Positions 46,831-59,112 of a DNA stretch of 64,000 nucleotides are shown here, piece by piece. The stretch is from Balaenoptera acutorostrata (taxonomy: Eukaryota; Chordata; Mammalia; Artiodactyla; Balaenopteridae), in contig NC_080067.1 of the NCBI RefSeq assembly GCF_949987535.1, positions 42,185,910 through 42,249,909 on the forward strand, written 5' to 3'. Positions within the stretch are counted from its first letter, which is position 1; the number at the start of each line of letters is the position of its first letter. The notes beneath the pieces were generated by a model. It made no database searches. It was not told the origin of the DNA and was given only the letters and a program-made list of their open reading frames with translations. The position numbers and the translations under genes were made by a program.

Positions 46831-47450
46831 GCCTGTGGTTTTTCTTGCTGTCGTGAATAACTGGTGAGTTAAGAGAACACTGTAAATACCCTAGCAAGCA
46901 TAAAGCTAAGGAAGCTTGGGCCAAAGATATTGGCTTTATTATTTTGATGATCAATACATATTGTATTGCAAAACAAAAAAGACTAGACGCTAAATACCAA
47001 AATGCTAATAGATGTGATTCAGTGGGGTTATAATTTTTTTCCGAGACACATGTTTTTTTTTTCTTCTTTCTACATTTAGTTATTCACCCTAAATTAGTTG
47101 TTGGTTCTATAACTAGAAGATTTTTAAAATAGCCTTTCTTGTTTATCTAATGCTTTTCTGATTACATGCTACCAAATAATCATATAAATGAAAGAGGCAC
47201 CTTTAATATGCCTACCCTTGGCTTTTAAACATAAGGATTCCTGTGGTTAACTGACATTTCCTTGTTTCTCCTGGAATCATTTAAAATAGTATATTTCTCA
47301 AATTTGGGTAATATGTTGATTATATGTGTTCTTTACAAAAATCTGAGACCTGTGTCCTTCTAAGCTAGTTTGTTAAGTTATCCAGCCAAAAAGATTAAAA
47401 CTAAGATGATCATCCCAGTTGCTTTTAAGTATGACAATATGTTACTAAGA
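46831..47450. other. Unique AT-rich sequence, nothing recognised
   Basis: No gene or repeat was recognised. Confidence 0.5.
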
Positions 47451-47454
47451 ATGC

Positions 47455-48505
47455 GAAGGAACTGGAATTCCCAGGCTAGCATGAAATGGCTTCTAAAATT
47501 GAAAATGTATATATTTTGTGGCCCAGGAATTTTACTTCTATGCATCACACCCAAGTAGATATGTACAAGGAGTTTACTGCAGCATTGCTTGTAATAGCAA
47601 AAACCAGAAACAATCTAAATGTCTATAAAATAGGGATTGGATAAATAAATATTGTGTTTGGTGATTGTAGAGTATAGTAAAATGTAGTATTTGATTGAGT
47701 CCATCTGTGATGGAATACTATACAACTGCTAAGAAGAATAGACAAGTTCTACACAATATCTGTGTGAATACATCTCAGAACATAAAGTTAAGTGCAAAAA
47801 GCAAATTGCAGAAAGATAAAAACAGTGCTCCATTTATGTAAACTTAAAAAGCATACAAAGCAATACTTACAGAGTTGTGCTGTCCAATAGGGGCATGTGG
47901 CTATTGAGCATTTGAAATGTAGAAAGTGTGACTAAGAAGCTCAAATTTTTATTTTGTTTATTTTAATTAATTTTAAATTTAAAACCAAAGCAATGTAAAA
48001 TATGTTTTTCCATTTAGCATTAATGTTTTGTTGATACTGCATTTCACTTCATCTATTATCACGTAACATACTGTTGTACTGTTGTGAATGAGGACTTTTT
48101 ATTTAAGTGTAGCTGTTAGAAAAGTTTAAATTATACATGTGGCTTGCATTATATTTCTACTAGACATTATTGCTATAGATTCTTCTTAAACAAGCATAAG
48201 TGTATTTAAAGCTATTTTTGAGATAGACTGAAAAGACCCACACTAAATTCATGATATTGTCTGCTTCTGGTCGGGGGCGGTGGGGAGAGAATGGGAATAG
48301 ATATGGGAATTAAAATAAAAGGAAATTCCACTCTCTGTGGTTTTGTTTCTTTTGTTCAAAACTGATAGAGCAAGGGGGTAGATGAAGCAAATACAGCAAA
48401 ATCTGGGGTTACATGGAGGTACATGTATAAAAATTCATCAAGCTGTGCACTTAAGATTGTGCCCTTCACTGTAAGTTATTCTTCAGTAAGAAAGTAAAAA
48501 AATGA
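47455..48505 (+). mobile_element. Old L1M 3' end, split by a MER5A
   Basis: Left part 47455-47872 ('actgcagcattgcttgtaat', 'gtgatggaatactatacaac') and right part 48185-48505 ('gtacatgtataaaaattcat', 'ctgtgcacttaagattgtgc') form a single decayed L1 ORF2 end plus 3'UTR. Confidence 0.7.
47873..48182 (+). mobile_element. MER5A-like hAT-Charlie DNA transposon
   Basis: Starts 'cagagttgtgctgtccaata', then 'catgtggctattgagcattt' and 'gaaatgtagaaagtgtgact', and ends with 'tacatgtggcttgcattata'. This is a non-autonomous DNA transposon fossil with short terminal inverted repeats, inserted into the old L1. Confidence 0.82.
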
Positions 48506-48509
48506 AATA

Positions 48510-48640
48510 AAATTGTTATTTAGGATCTTTGCATGTGTGTTCACAGGTGAAAGAGGCTATAATTTTCTTTTCTTGTGCTATCTTGCCTGGATTTAGCATC
48601 AAGATTACACAAGCCTCAGAACACAAGCTTGACATCTTTC
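48510..48640 (-). mobile_element. Old L1 ORF2 (RT) fragment
   Basis: 'gatctttgcatgtgtgttca', 'ctataattttcttttcttgt' and 'gcctggatttagcatcaaga' match reverse L1 RT-region sequence. Confidence 0.6.
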
Positions 48641-49380
48641 ACCCTTTAGATGTATTTTGAACTGTGGAAGAACCTCACAGAGTCATTATACGGAGCAATT
48701 AAATAATATATGAGTGCATGTTGAAAAACAAAGCTCTGAAACATATAAGGAATCATTCTCTTATCATTAACATTGCATTTCAATTCTTCTCATATATGAA
48801 TTGTTCACTTCACATTGGAAATCATTTTTGTTTGGCTTCAACAAGGACAACCCTGAAGATTCCGAATTAGTTTTGTTTGGAAAAAGAGAGTGCAAGAGCA
48901 GGGTTTATGGATGTGAATATCAAATACAGATAATCAGAGTTAACATAGAGATAAGAATCAAGTTCTGAATGTGGTTTGGATAAAAATAAATGAGCACTCA
49001 CTTGTACTTGACTCTTAGCCTAAAAAGGGATATTACACAAGTTATGTTCCATTTCAATTTTCTTTAATTATGGCACATTTGCTGCTCTCCAAATTGCCTT
49101 TAATATGAAAGATGAAATCATTTCAAAACACTAGTATTGAACACTGAAATGATGATATAGATGCCTTGCTTTAATAATTCTGGCATACTTTCCTAAGCCC
49201 TAAAAATGTAAATTGTGGTGTTTAAATATAATTATAATGAGTGAACAAATCACCACATTTTTATAAATTTTAGCTACTCTCAGGCTTGAGACTTGAGGGG
49301 CAAACATCCAGGGACAGTGTTAGAAGAATTGGCAAGGAGAGCTAGGGTAGGGCCAGGGGCTTTCACATTACATTTAAACA
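48641..49380. other. Unique AT-rich sequence, nothing recognised
   Basis: No gene or repeat was recognised. Confidence 0.5.
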
Positions 49381-49384
49381 CAAA

Positions 49385-49520
49385 AAAACCCCAGTGAGGA
49401 AAATATTATCCCCATTTAATTATAAAGAAACTGAGGTCAGAGGTTAAGTAACATGTGACCAATCATAAGGCCAGAAGACTCTCCCATCAGGCCTCAAATC
49501 AAGGTCTCTCCTCCTCCAAG
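49385..49520 (-). repeat. MIR fragment
   Basis: 'aatattatccccatttaatt' and 'aagaaactgaggtcagaggt' followed by 'taagtaacatgtgacc' are MIR in reverse. Confidence 0.75.
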
Positions 49521-50445
49521 GCACACTCCCTTTCCACTTGTATCAACCAGAGAGGCCGAGGTCCCCAGCCCATTTGAAAGTGAACTGGTGAAAATTGAAA
49601 AGTGACTCACAGTAATCACAGATGAACAACGTTTGCTGCAACAGGCACATTTGAATGTCATCTGAACATCTTGTGGTTTTGAAGAATTATCCCTTTTCCC
49701 AGGAGGAAGAAAGTCCAAGCCCATTACATGCCTTATATCTTCAGAAGACATAAATATTTTCCCTTGTTTCTTCATTTCTCTGACTTGTCAGACATAATGA
49801 AAACAGAACAGCTTCCCAGCAAGCATTGGTTTCTCTTTCTTCAGTAGACTCTATTAAAGTTTATTAAGGGACAGTCATAAGACAATGAAAAATTAATTGT
49901 CACAGAATGGTAAAAGTTAAATGTTTTCAATACATTCAGAACAACCACAGGTCAATGTAAATCAAAGAGAGAGGCAGGGAAAGGGACAATTGTTTAAACA
50001 ACAATAAATCACCAAGTGTACCAGTTTTAGACTTCCCAATTAGGCAGCTCCACAAGGTCATTTCCACTGTGTTCACACCCACATTGTGGGGCTGGTTTGT
50101 CCAGAGCAGTCAGCGTTCCTGGCTGGAGATCTACGTAAGTGCAGTCATGGTACGGCCCTAGGCAAATCACAGGGCGGGAGCCGAGGAGGGCTACTTGGGA
50201 ACTCAGCCCTGGGCTCAACTCCTAGCCTGATCAGCACACAAATCATTCAGCAATCATTATCATAATTACTGCTAAATTATTGTTGTGCTGGGGGACAGGG
50301 AGAAGGACTATTTTTGCACGCTGATTTCACCGAAGATTCCAAGATGACTATTTAAATTTCCAGAATAAATAATTTCCTTTCCCACGATTGTCTCAGAGAA
50401 GCCAAGCCTTCCCCTGTGACTTTCAACTCTAGTTCTTTAATCTTA
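49521..50445. other. Unique sequence, nothing recognised
   Basis: No gene was recognised. The 93-codon minus frame 49494-49775 overlaps the MIR and has no domain. Confidence 0.5.
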
Positions 50446-50449
50446 ATTT

Positions 50450-50620
50450 TTCAGTGGCCTTGGGCAAGGCACTGAAGTGCTCAATGCCTTAATTCCTCTA
50501 GTCACTAAATAGCAATAATGATACTTGCTCTTTTTGGGTCATAGACTGATTGCTTAACTACTGCTAACCACTTTGAAAAAGAAATCGCTGTGGGAAAATA
50601 AAATTGCCCTCTTTAGGGGA
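50450..50620 (+). repeat. MIR fragment
   Basis: 'tggccttgggcaaggcactg', 'ctcaatgccttaattcctct' and 'caataatgatacttgctctt' are decayed forward MIR. Confidence 0.55.
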
Positions 50621-50684
50621 AGGCACAGTGTAAACAGCATCTTTGAGTCTTTATCGGCCTCTTTCAATTTATACTGAAATTCTC

Positions 50685-50950
50685 TCAGGTCTTCAAATTC
50701 ACTCACCTTCTTCCCACCTCAGCACCTGCCCACACTTGGATCCCTATGCATGAAAAATGATTCCCTCATCTCATCGTTGCTCCATATCCCCTGATTAACT
50801 CCTACATATCCTCCTGTCTCAGCTTAAGCAACCCTTCCTCAGGAAAGCTTCATAAAGGCAGGGACAGTGTCTGTCTTGGTCACCACTGAATGGCTAGTGC
50901 CTAGCAAAGCACCTGGCATAGGGAAAAGGCTCAATCGATATTTCTTTTAT
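50685..50950 (+). repeat. L2 LINE 3' end, well preserved
   Basis: 'aactcctacatatcctcctg', 'ctcaggaaagcttcataaag', 'gcagggacagtgtctgtctt' and 'agcacctggcatagggaaaa' are in L2 order up to the terminal repeat-like end. Confidence 0.85.
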
Positions 50951-50959
50951 TTATTTATT

Positions 50960-51080
50960 TAATGTATGTGAGATCTTGGGTAATTCATTCAATCACTCTG
51001 GGCCTTGGTTTCCTCATTTGTAAAATAAACAGCTAAAATGAATCATCTCCAGTGTCCTTTCAGCCCTAACATTCTGGGAT
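50960..51080 (+). repeat. MIR fragment
   Basis: 'gtgagatcttgggtaattca', 'ctctgggccttggtttcctc' and 'atttgtaaaataaacagcta' are forward MIR. Confidence 0.8.
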
Positions 51081-51171
51081 TATGATTTGGGGGTCAGCAT
51101 CCTCTCATTGATCTTAAACCCTTTTTAAATTTTATTCTGCCTGATGGAATCCACTTAACTACCAAGCTCAC

Positions 51172-51670
51172 TGTGATAGTTAATTTTATGTGTCAACTTG
51201 GCTGGACCACAAGGTGTCTAGATATTTAGTAAAACATTATTCTGGATGTTTCTGTTGAGGGTGAGATTAACATTTGAATTGGTGGACTTTGAGTAAAGCA
51301 GCTTTCCCACCATAAGGTAGGTGGGCCTCATCCAATCAGTAGAAAGCCTGAATAGAGCAAAAAAATTAGCCATTGCCAAGCAAGAGAGAATTTTCCAGCA
51401 CTCTGGACTTTATCTGCAACATCAGCTCTTCCTTGTTCCACACTAGACTGCCTTCAGATTCAAATTAGAATATTGGTTTCCCTGGGTCTCCAGCCTGCCA
51501 GCAGGCCTTGCAGATTCTGGACTTTACAGCCTCCATGATCGTGTGAGCCAATTCCTTATAACAAATATCTATCTCCTACCTATCTATCTATACATTCTAT
51601 TGTGTATGTACATATCTATATACATGACCACATTCTGTTGGTTCTGTTTCTCTGGAGAACCCTAATAAAA
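51172..51670 (+). mobile_element. LTR-like mammalian repeat, family not named
   Basis: Starts 'tgatagttaattttatgtgt', contains 'gtgggcctcatccaatcagt' and 'cgtgtgagccaattccttat', a TATC-rich stretch (about 51570-51610), and ends 'ggttctgtttctctggagaa'. I recognise this as a common old mammalian repeat, probably an ERVL-group LTR, but cannot give the family name with confidence. Non-coding. Confidence 0.65.
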
Positions 51671-52289
51671 CCACATTAGCCCTTTCTTTCCCTAGAAAGC
51701 AGCATAGTTCTACTCCAAACTTAGAAGGGTGGGTTCAGACTCCAGATTTGAAGAACTGGATCAAGCTGGTGCTGGGTACTGGTCAGAGCCGCAGGAACTT
51801 TCCCAAGAGTGGTGCCAGGTATTGGCCTATTTGTCTCTCCTCTATCCACCAGTCTCCCAGGCCTGCACTGACTAAGGTAGAAGTGATGTGAGCAGCTCCA
51901 GTGCGGTCCAGTGGGTAAAATCCAGCTTTTCTTTCTTACTTCTTGGCAGTTCACTGCATTCTGAGATGGTCTTGGTTCTACAAAAGAAACCAGACTGAGC
52001 CCCAGCCCCTTGTCCTCTTGTTCTTGCCAGTCTCCTTCCCAGGACCAAAAATACTGCCCCAGAGCCTAAGCCCAGAGCAGTAGTCCCTGCTACCTGCAGA
52101 AAAACTTCCCTGATGACAGGCCCCTCCAAGATCCTGGAGTGTAGCTTCCTATTGCTATGACTCTCTGGTTGCTGTATTCTTTCCCTATGCAGGTCTCCTT
52201 GGATGCCAACTGAGTTGCATGAATTTGAGTTGCTTTCCATTATCTTCTACACCAAAATTTGCCTGGCTCTCTAGTTGTAGAGAGAAGAG
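51671..52289. other. Unique sequence, nothing recognised
   Basis: A 122-codon minus frame (51872-52240) lies here. No domain was recognised, and it overlaps another frame of similar length. Confidence 0.45.
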
Positions 52290-52860
52290 TATAGGTTTTG
52301 AAATTAATTCAGACCCAGGTTTAAGTCCGCATTCCATTCTCTGTGAGACCTTCAGCATGTTTCCTAATCTCTCCAAATTTATTTCCACATCTGTGAAATA
52401 GGAATAATACTACATCAAAAGGATATGGGCTTCCCTGGTGGCGCAGTGGTTGAGGGTCCTGCCACTGCAGGGGACACGGGTTCGAGCCCTGGTCCAGGAA
52501 GATCCCACATGGCGCGGAGCAGCTGAGCCCGTATGCCACAGCTGCTGAGCCTGCACTCTGGAGCCTGCGAGCCACAACTACTGAGCTTGCGTGCCACAAC
52601 TACTGAAGTCCTCACGACTGGAGCCCGTGCACTGCAACAGGAGAAGCCACTGCAATGAGTAGCCCGCGCACCACGGCGAGGGGTGGCCCCCGCTCGCCAC
52701 ACCTAGAGAAAGCCCGTGCACAGCAACAAAGACCCAATGCAGCCAAAAATAAATAAATAAACTTATTTTTTTAAAAAAAAGGATATGATGAGGATTACAT
52801 AAAATAAGCATGTGAATGTATACAGAACAACAGCTGACTTATAGGTAGCACCCAGTACAA
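52290..52860 (+). repeat. MIR SINE split by a CHR-2 SINE
   Basis: 52290-52416 ('attcagacccaggtttaagt', 'tgtgagaccttcagcatgtt', 'ttccacatctgtgaaatagg') continues at 52788-52860 ('atgaggattacataaaataa') once the CHR-2 insertion is removed. Confidence 0.8.
52428..52776 (+). mobile_element. CHR-2 SINE
   Basis: 'gggcttccctggtggcgcag', B box 'ggttcgagccctgg', full body and AAAT tail. Target duplication 'aaaaggatatg' at 52417-52427 and 52777-52787. Confidence 0.96.
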
Positions 52861-52894
52861 AATTTCCCTTCCTTTCCCCCATGTCTCCTCTGCC

Positions 52895-53275
52895 TCCATA
52901 CAATGGAGTACTATGAAGCAATAAAAAGGATTGAGAAAGATCTATATAAATTGCTATGGATAGGATCTCAAAGATACAAGGTTAAGTGAAAAACACAAAG
53001 TATAAAACAGTGTTTGCAGAATATGGCTAATTTACAGTAAAAAGGTGTAAATACCTATATAGATAGCTATTTCCTTATATCTTCAAAAAGAAACTGGTAG
53101 AATAAACCAAAACCTAATGTAATTAACATAATGGTTATATCTGTAGGGACCAAGGGAACAGAGTGAAGGAGATGAGCATTAAAGCTAGAGCTATCTCTAT
53201 GAAAGAAACTTGCTTGATAACTTTTACTTTGAAATATGTGTTTTATATAATAAAACATAATCAAAAAGAGAAAAA
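52895..53275 (+). mobile_element. Old L1M/HAL1-type 3' region
   Basis: 'caatggagtactatgaagca', 'ataaaaaggattgagaaaga' and 'caaggttaagtgaaaaacac' are characteristic of decayed ORF2 ends. Confidence 0.65.
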
Positions 53276-53319
53276 CAAAATCCCAAAAACTTGAAACAAA
53301 CTGAAAAAGAATGAAGCTA

Positions 53320-54290
53320 ACTTTTTTATTGTGGTAAAATATGCATAACATAAAATTTACCATTTTTAAGTGTACAGTTCAGTGGCATTAGTACCTCCAT
53401 ATTGTTTTGCAGCCATCACCACTATTCACCTCCAGAACTTTTTCATAATCTAAACTGAAACTCTGTACCAATTAAACAATACCTCCCCAATCCCTCTCCC
53501 CCAGCCACTGGTAACCACTATTGTACTCTCTGTCTCTCTGAATTTGACTACTCTAGATACCTCATATAAATGGAATCATATAGTATTTGTCCTTTTGTAG
53601 CTAACTTATTCCACTTAACATATTGTCCTCAAGGTTCATCCATGTTGTAGCATATGTCAGAATTCCATTCCTTTTTAAGATTGAATATTATTCCATTGTA
53701 CGTATATACTACATTTTGTCTATCTCTATTCATCTGTTAATAGACACCTGAGGGACTTCTCTGGTGATCCAGTGGTAAAGAATCCACCTTACAATGCAGG
53801 GCAGGTGGGTTCGATCCCTGGTCGGGGAAATAAGATCCCGCATGCTGTGGGGCAACTAAGCCTGCATGCCACAACTACTGAGCTCGTGCGCCTCACCTAG
53901 AGCCCATGTGCTGCAAAACTACAGAGCCCACGAGCTCTGCAACCCATGTGCCACAACTACAGAGCCCACACACCCTGGAGTCTGTGTGTCACAACTAGAG
54001 AAGAGAAAACCCACATGCCACAACTAGAGAGAAGCCCACGTGCTGCAACGAAAGATTCCGCATGCCTCAACGAGGATCCCGCGTGCTGCAACTAAGATTC
54101 AACGCAGCCAAAAATAAATTAAATAAATAAATAATAAATAAATAAATCTTAAAAGAAATAGACACGAGTTGTTTCCACCTTTTGGCTATTGTGAATAATA
54201 CTCTATGAATATGAGTATACAAATATCTGTTCAAGTCTGTTTTCAGTTCTTTTCAATATAGACCCAGAAGTGGAATTGCTGGAATTGAAG
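53320..54290 (-). mobile_element. Old L1M 3' end, reverse, split by a SINE
   Basis: 'tttttattgtggtaaaatat' (tail side), 'ctggtaaccactattgtact', 'ttcatccatgttgtagcata' and, after the SINE, 'ttgtttccaccttttggcta' and 'gacccagaagtggaattgct'. Continuous once the SINE is removed. Confidence 0.82.
53751..54156 (+). mobile_element. CHR-type SINE, diverged and long-bodied
   Basis: 'agggacttctctggtgatcc', B box 'ggttcgatccctgg', an expanded body with extra 'ccacaactacagagccc' units, and an AAAT tail. Target duplication based on 'aatagacac' (53739-53747 and 54157-54165), possibly a few bases longer with a small indel. Confidence 0.9.
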
Positions 54291-54379
54291 CTAATTCTTA
54301 ATCAAGCTGATAACATAGCCACTGAGAGAATAATTACTTCAAGTAACTTGAAAACAAAATCACTATATTTTGACTGTAT

Positions 54380-55123
54380 CTCCCTATTAGGGATATATCC
54401 TAAGAACAAAATAATAGCCAAAATGAAATAAGAAATTATATTAAATATAAATCAAATAAAGAAATCAAAAATAAAATAATTAATTTTATCTATGTTATCA
54501 GGAATCAAAATTTTCATCGTAAAACAAAAAGAAATAACAACATAAAATCAAAGAATATAAGTGAAAACCCAGTCATCCTGAAATTTTTCTTTTAATATAA
54601 AGAATACATATTCCTATCTACCAAGAGGCCTAGAACCAATGACAACCCAGAAGTAATGAGCATTCCTAGTGTCCAGCTTGTGGTCTCTAAATACAATTTT
54701 TGTCTAAAAGGAATCAGGGCTCCTTGGAAAGATGGCTGATTCCAGGTCTGGGGCAGAAAATATACAAAATGATCCTGTAACATTCTGTTGTACCAGGAAA
54801 CAAGGAAGTTATCACAGAACACTGAAGTCATACCAAAAGAACAAAAGAAACAATTTGAAGGGAATAGCACTGGCCAAGGATGAGAAAATTTGAGCACCTA
54901 AAAGAATAAGAACTACAGTAGATTGGAACATATCAATATATAAAATTCATGACTTCATAATTATACCCAGAAAGAAAGAAACCTCACTGGTCATCTTTGG
55001 AAATTGCAAGGGTACCAACTTATTATTCTGAAAGCTAGTAAAGGAAAATAATTAGCATATAGTCTACCTTTCATCAACAAACCCTGTTTTTAGGGTAAAC
55101 AAACAATTAATAAGGGGCAATTC

Positions 55124-55154
<31 letters not shown>

Positions 55155-56020
55155 TTTTGGCTGCACTGGGATCTTAGTTCCCCAACCAGAGATCGAACGC
55201 TTGCCCCCTGCAGCAGAAGTGCAGAGTCTTAACCACTGGACCACCAGGGAAGTCCCAAGGGGCAATTCTTTATTATTAAAAAATTATAAATAGTAAAAAA
55301 TGAAAGAAATGATAGAATTTTTAAATGGCACATTTTATAATTCATGATGAAATAGTGGATCTAGGCTGTGTTCATCAACCATTATTAAGTGAATGGTTGA
55401 TGAGAAATTTTATAATGGCTATAGCAGGCTGACAACACCTGAAACTACTAATCAATCTTATAATCTAAAGTGGGGCCTCCTGATACGATGCAAGAGAAAG
55501 CACATAGCACCAACTATGAAGTATTCTTTCAAAACAACTGAACAATAGTCAAACTCAGTTTCAGCACATAAATGACATTTAGAGAGGGGTGTGTAAAACT
55601 ATAGAGACATAAAAGAACTATCAGCTAAATGCAAGGTGTGAGCCCTTTTGGATCTTGACTAAAACATACCAATTATAATAGGAACTTTTTGAGGAAACTG
55701 GTAAAATTTAAACATGGATATTAGATGATGGTAGTTTGGCTAGATGTAACAGTGCTACTGTTATGTTGAGGGTGGTATTCTTATCCATTAGTGACACTAA
55801 AATATTTACACATGAAATGATGTAATGTCTGGGATTTGCTTTAAAATACTGCAACCAAACTTAAAGTCATAAGGCATGAGGTATGGAGTATGGGGAAATA
55901 GGTGAAAAAAACTGTCAAAATATTAGATAATTACTGAAACTTGTGATGGGCCACTTATATTCATTTCATCATACAATTCTCTCTACTTTCATATGTGGTT
56001 GAAAATTTTTATAATAAAAG
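54380..56020 (+). mobile_element. Probable old L1 (L1ME-like) 3' region
   Basis: 'tggatattagatgatggtag', 'aaatgatgtaatgtctggga', 'tttgctttaaaatactgcaa' and 'aatttttataataaaagtca' fit the 3' part of old L1 elements. The 5' half (54380-55110) is assigned only by continuity. Interrupted by a SINE at 55126. Confidence 0.45.
55126..55256 (-). mobile_element. CHR-1-type SINE
   Basis: (TTTA)n tail, 'ggctgcactgggatcttagt', 'ccactggaccaccagggaag'. Perfect target duplication 'aaggggcaattctt' at 55112-55125 and 55257-55270. Confidence 0.94.
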
Positions 56021-56766
56021 TCAAAAATAAATTAATGAAAATAAATAGAAGCATTTTGTTTGTTTGGGGAGACAAAAAACAGAAGTTTAAAGAAATGAAG
56101 TTGGTTAATTAAAATCATTGGAGGGTTTCAAAATTCTAACTTCAGTGTACAGTGTGTTGGCAACAAATATGGCAAACCAACTTGGCTTTTTTCAGGATAG
56201 AAAACGTGGCTGTGTCTAGGTCGTGTCGCCAGGATCCAGCCCTCAGTTTTCACGTTCAAGAACTCTACTTCATCAGTTCACCAAAAATGGCTATCATATA
56301 CTGTCCAGGGACCGGGGACTCAAAAATGCAACCAAGGCTTCCCTTTTTACTGGACTTAGGCTTCATGGAAAGCTAATTGGTAAAATTAGAGTGCATATTA
56401 CAGCAAAAACCTTCAATATTAGATTATAGACTACTGTAAATCCTGATGAACTGTTCCTATCTCCCTGGAGAGTGTCCCTTCGTAGGAAAACAGACCTTCA
56501 CAGCCCACACATAGTCTACCAGTTCAGCACTGAAGAAACCCTGATGTATTTTCTACCCTGTATAAGGATCACTTCCCTTCCATTTGCATCCTCATCTTTA
56601 CAGCACTTTTTTTATTTAACAAACTTTTTAATGAATTACAATTCCCAAATTTATAATTTATTTTGTATTGCTTATATTGTATATTGGTTTCCCTCTGTGA
56701 TGAAATTTAGTTATATTCAAATATTAATGCATGTTTTTTCTATTTAAGATATTTTCATGCAAAATT
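56021..56766. other. Unassigned sequence, possible decayed retrocopy
   Basis: 56145-56440 carries two overlapping forward frames (74 and 68 codons), and a 91-codon frame follows at 56472. The phrasing looks more coding-like than its surroundings, but I recognise no protein. Treat as unidentified. Confidence 0.3.
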
Positions 56767-57157
56767 TTTATTTTTTTAACATCTTTATTGGAGTATAATT
56801 GCTTTACAATGGTGTGTTAGTTTCTGCTTTATAACAAAGTGAATCAGTTATACATATACATATATCCCCACATCTCTTACCTCTTGCGTCTCCCTCCCTC
56901 CCACCCTCTCTATACCACCCCTCTAGGTGGTCACAAACCACCGATCTCCCTGTGCTATGCAGCTGCTTCCCACTAGCTATCTATTTTATGTTTGGTAGTG
57001 TATATATGTCCATGCCACTCTCTCACTTTGTCCCAGCTTACCCTTCTCCTTCCCCATATCCTCAAGTCCATTCTCTAGTAGATCTGTATCTTTATTCCTG
57101 TCTTGCCCCTAGGTTTTCATGACCTTTTTTTTTTTTAGATTCCATATATATGTGTTA
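56767..57157 (-). mobile_element. 5'-truncated L1 3' end (L1-A-type 3'UTR)
   Basis: Reverse orientation: 'aacatctttattggagtata', 'acaatggtgtgttagtttct', 'tccctccctcccaccctctc', 'ttagattccatatatatgtg'. Same 3'UTR subtype as L1-A and the 14453 copy. No target duplication was recognised. Confidence 0.9.
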
Positions 57158-57600
57158 TTAATATGGCACCACCATTTTGCCTGAAGACCCAATAGAAATT
57201 TGAGTATGGCCATATCAATTTCTGCCTATGCAGTAGCTTTTAAGCACTGCATAGGTATAAGCACATAAAAATGGCCCCCCTGCTAGTAATATAAGTATTT
57301 CACGAAGTTAGCTGTAGTAAAATTTCTGCTCCATTCTGGCTCATCCCTAAAGGTTCTAGAATAAAAGGCTAGAAATCAGTCCCATTCTTGTCTAACACTT
57401 TTCTTGCCAAAAAAAATTCACGTTTTCCTTATGTGAAAAATATCCTAAATGAAAACAGTCAACTCAAACTCCAGGTAACCAGTTGGGTATTGTTATATAA
57501 ACACACTATCAAATAAATTTACTTCGTATGGTTTCTCACTAAAATCAGTAAGAAGTTCTCTTCTCTGTCTCCTTCTTCTCTTGAGTCTGCAAAAATAACA
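57158..57600 (+). mobile_element. Possible old ERV LTR
   Basis: 'atggcaccaccattttgcct', an AATAAA-type signal at about 57359 followed by 'aggctagaaatcagtcccat', and 'tctgtctccttcttctcttg' have LTR-like wording. Boundaries and family are uncertain. Confidence 0.3.
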
Positions 57601-57841
57601 GCCAGATATCAACAGAGACTCAGAGTAGGTCATCAAAAACAAGAGAAGCATGACAATTCCTCCATGATGGAAACTTTAGCAAAGTAAAACTAGGATAAAA
57701 AATGGTAGCTCTTGTGACATTTGTTATGTTACACAGTTTAAAGGAAAGGGCTTAATTTTATGTTACACTTTAATCTACTGCAAAATTTAAAACCCAAAGG
57801 AAGAAATAAATAACTTTCACTCAAAAGTTATTTTTAGTTCA

Positions 57842-59112
57842 AATGGAATAAGGACCTAAATGTAAGACCTGAAACCATAAAACTCCTAGAAGAGAACATA
57901 GGCAGAATATTCTTTGACCTAAATCGTAGCAACAGATTTTTTTTTTATCTGTCTCCTAAGGCAAAAGAAATAAAAGCAAAAATAAACAAATGAGACCTAA
58001 TTAAACTTTAAAACTTTTTCACAGCAAAGGACACCACCGCAAAACAAAAAGACAACCTACGGAATGGACGAAAATATTTGCAAATGATATAACTAACAAG
58101 GGATCAATATCCAAAACATACAAAGAGTGCATACAACTCAATATCAAAAAAACAGACAACCCAATCAAAAAATGGGCAGAAGACATGAATAGACATTTTT
58201 CCAAAAAAGACATACAGATGGCTAACAGGCACATGAAAAGATGCTCAATGTCACTAATCACCAGAGAAATGCAAATCAAAACCACAATAGATATCACCTC
58301 ACACCTGTCAGAAGGGCTACCATAAAAAAAAGTCTGCAAATAACAAATGTTGATGAGGATGTGGAGAAAAGGGAACACTTGTATGCCGTTGGTGGGAATG
58401 TAAATTTGTGCAACCACTATGGAAAGCAGTATAGAGGTTCCTCAAAAAACTAAAAATAGTACTACCATATGATCCAGCTATCCCACTCCTGGGTACATAT
58501 CCAGGAAAAATGAAAACACTAATCCAAAAGATATGTGCATTTCAATGTTCATAGCAACACTATTTACAAAAGCTAAGATATGGAAGCAACTCAGGTGTTC
58601 ATCAGCAGATGAATGGATAAGGGAGATTTGATATGTATATATATATACAATGAAATATTACTCAGCCATAAAAAAGAATGAAATTCTACCATTTGCAGCA
58701 ATGTGGATGGACCTACAGAATATTATTCTTAGTGAAATAAGTCACACAGAGAAAGATATCACTTAAGTGTATGATATCATTTATATGTGGAATCTAAAAA
58801 CTAAAACAAACGAATGTATATAGCAAAATAGAAACAAACTCACAGATATAGAAAACAAACTAGTGTTTACCAAAGGGAGAAGGAAAAGAGGAGGGGTAAG
58901 ACAGGGGTATGAGATTAAGAGATACAAACTACTATGTATAAAATAGATAAGCAAAAATGATATATTATACAGCACAGGGAATTATAGCCATTATTTTGTA
59001 ATAACTTTTAATGAAGCATAGTCTTTAAAAATACTGAATCACTATGCTGTACTCCTGAAACCAATGTAATATCATAAATAAACCATACTTCAATTTTTAC
59101 AAATGACCCAAA
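57842..59112 (+). mobile_element. Old L1 (L1MA-like) 3' part, ORF2 end plus 3'UTR
   Basis: 'aggacctaaatgtaagacct', 'aatgggcagaagacatgaat', 'gcaaatcaaaaccacaatag', 'atattactcagccataaaaa', then a 3'UTR with 'acagcacagggaattatagc'. The decayed target duplication is 'aaagttatttttagttca' (57824-57841) and 'aaagtattttgagttca' (59113-59129). The 132-codon minus frame at 58019-58417 is only its antisense. Confidence 0.88.

Noticed and set aside
51872..52240. 122-codon minus-strand frame in repeat-poor DNA
   Set aside because: No recognised domain, overlap with other similar frames, and no splice or promoter evidence. Noted only as unexplained.
58019..58417. 132-codon minus-strand hydrophobic frame
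   Set aside because: Antisense of an old L1 ORF2. Similar antisense frames occur at 8311-8650, 30444-30863 and 33271-33711.
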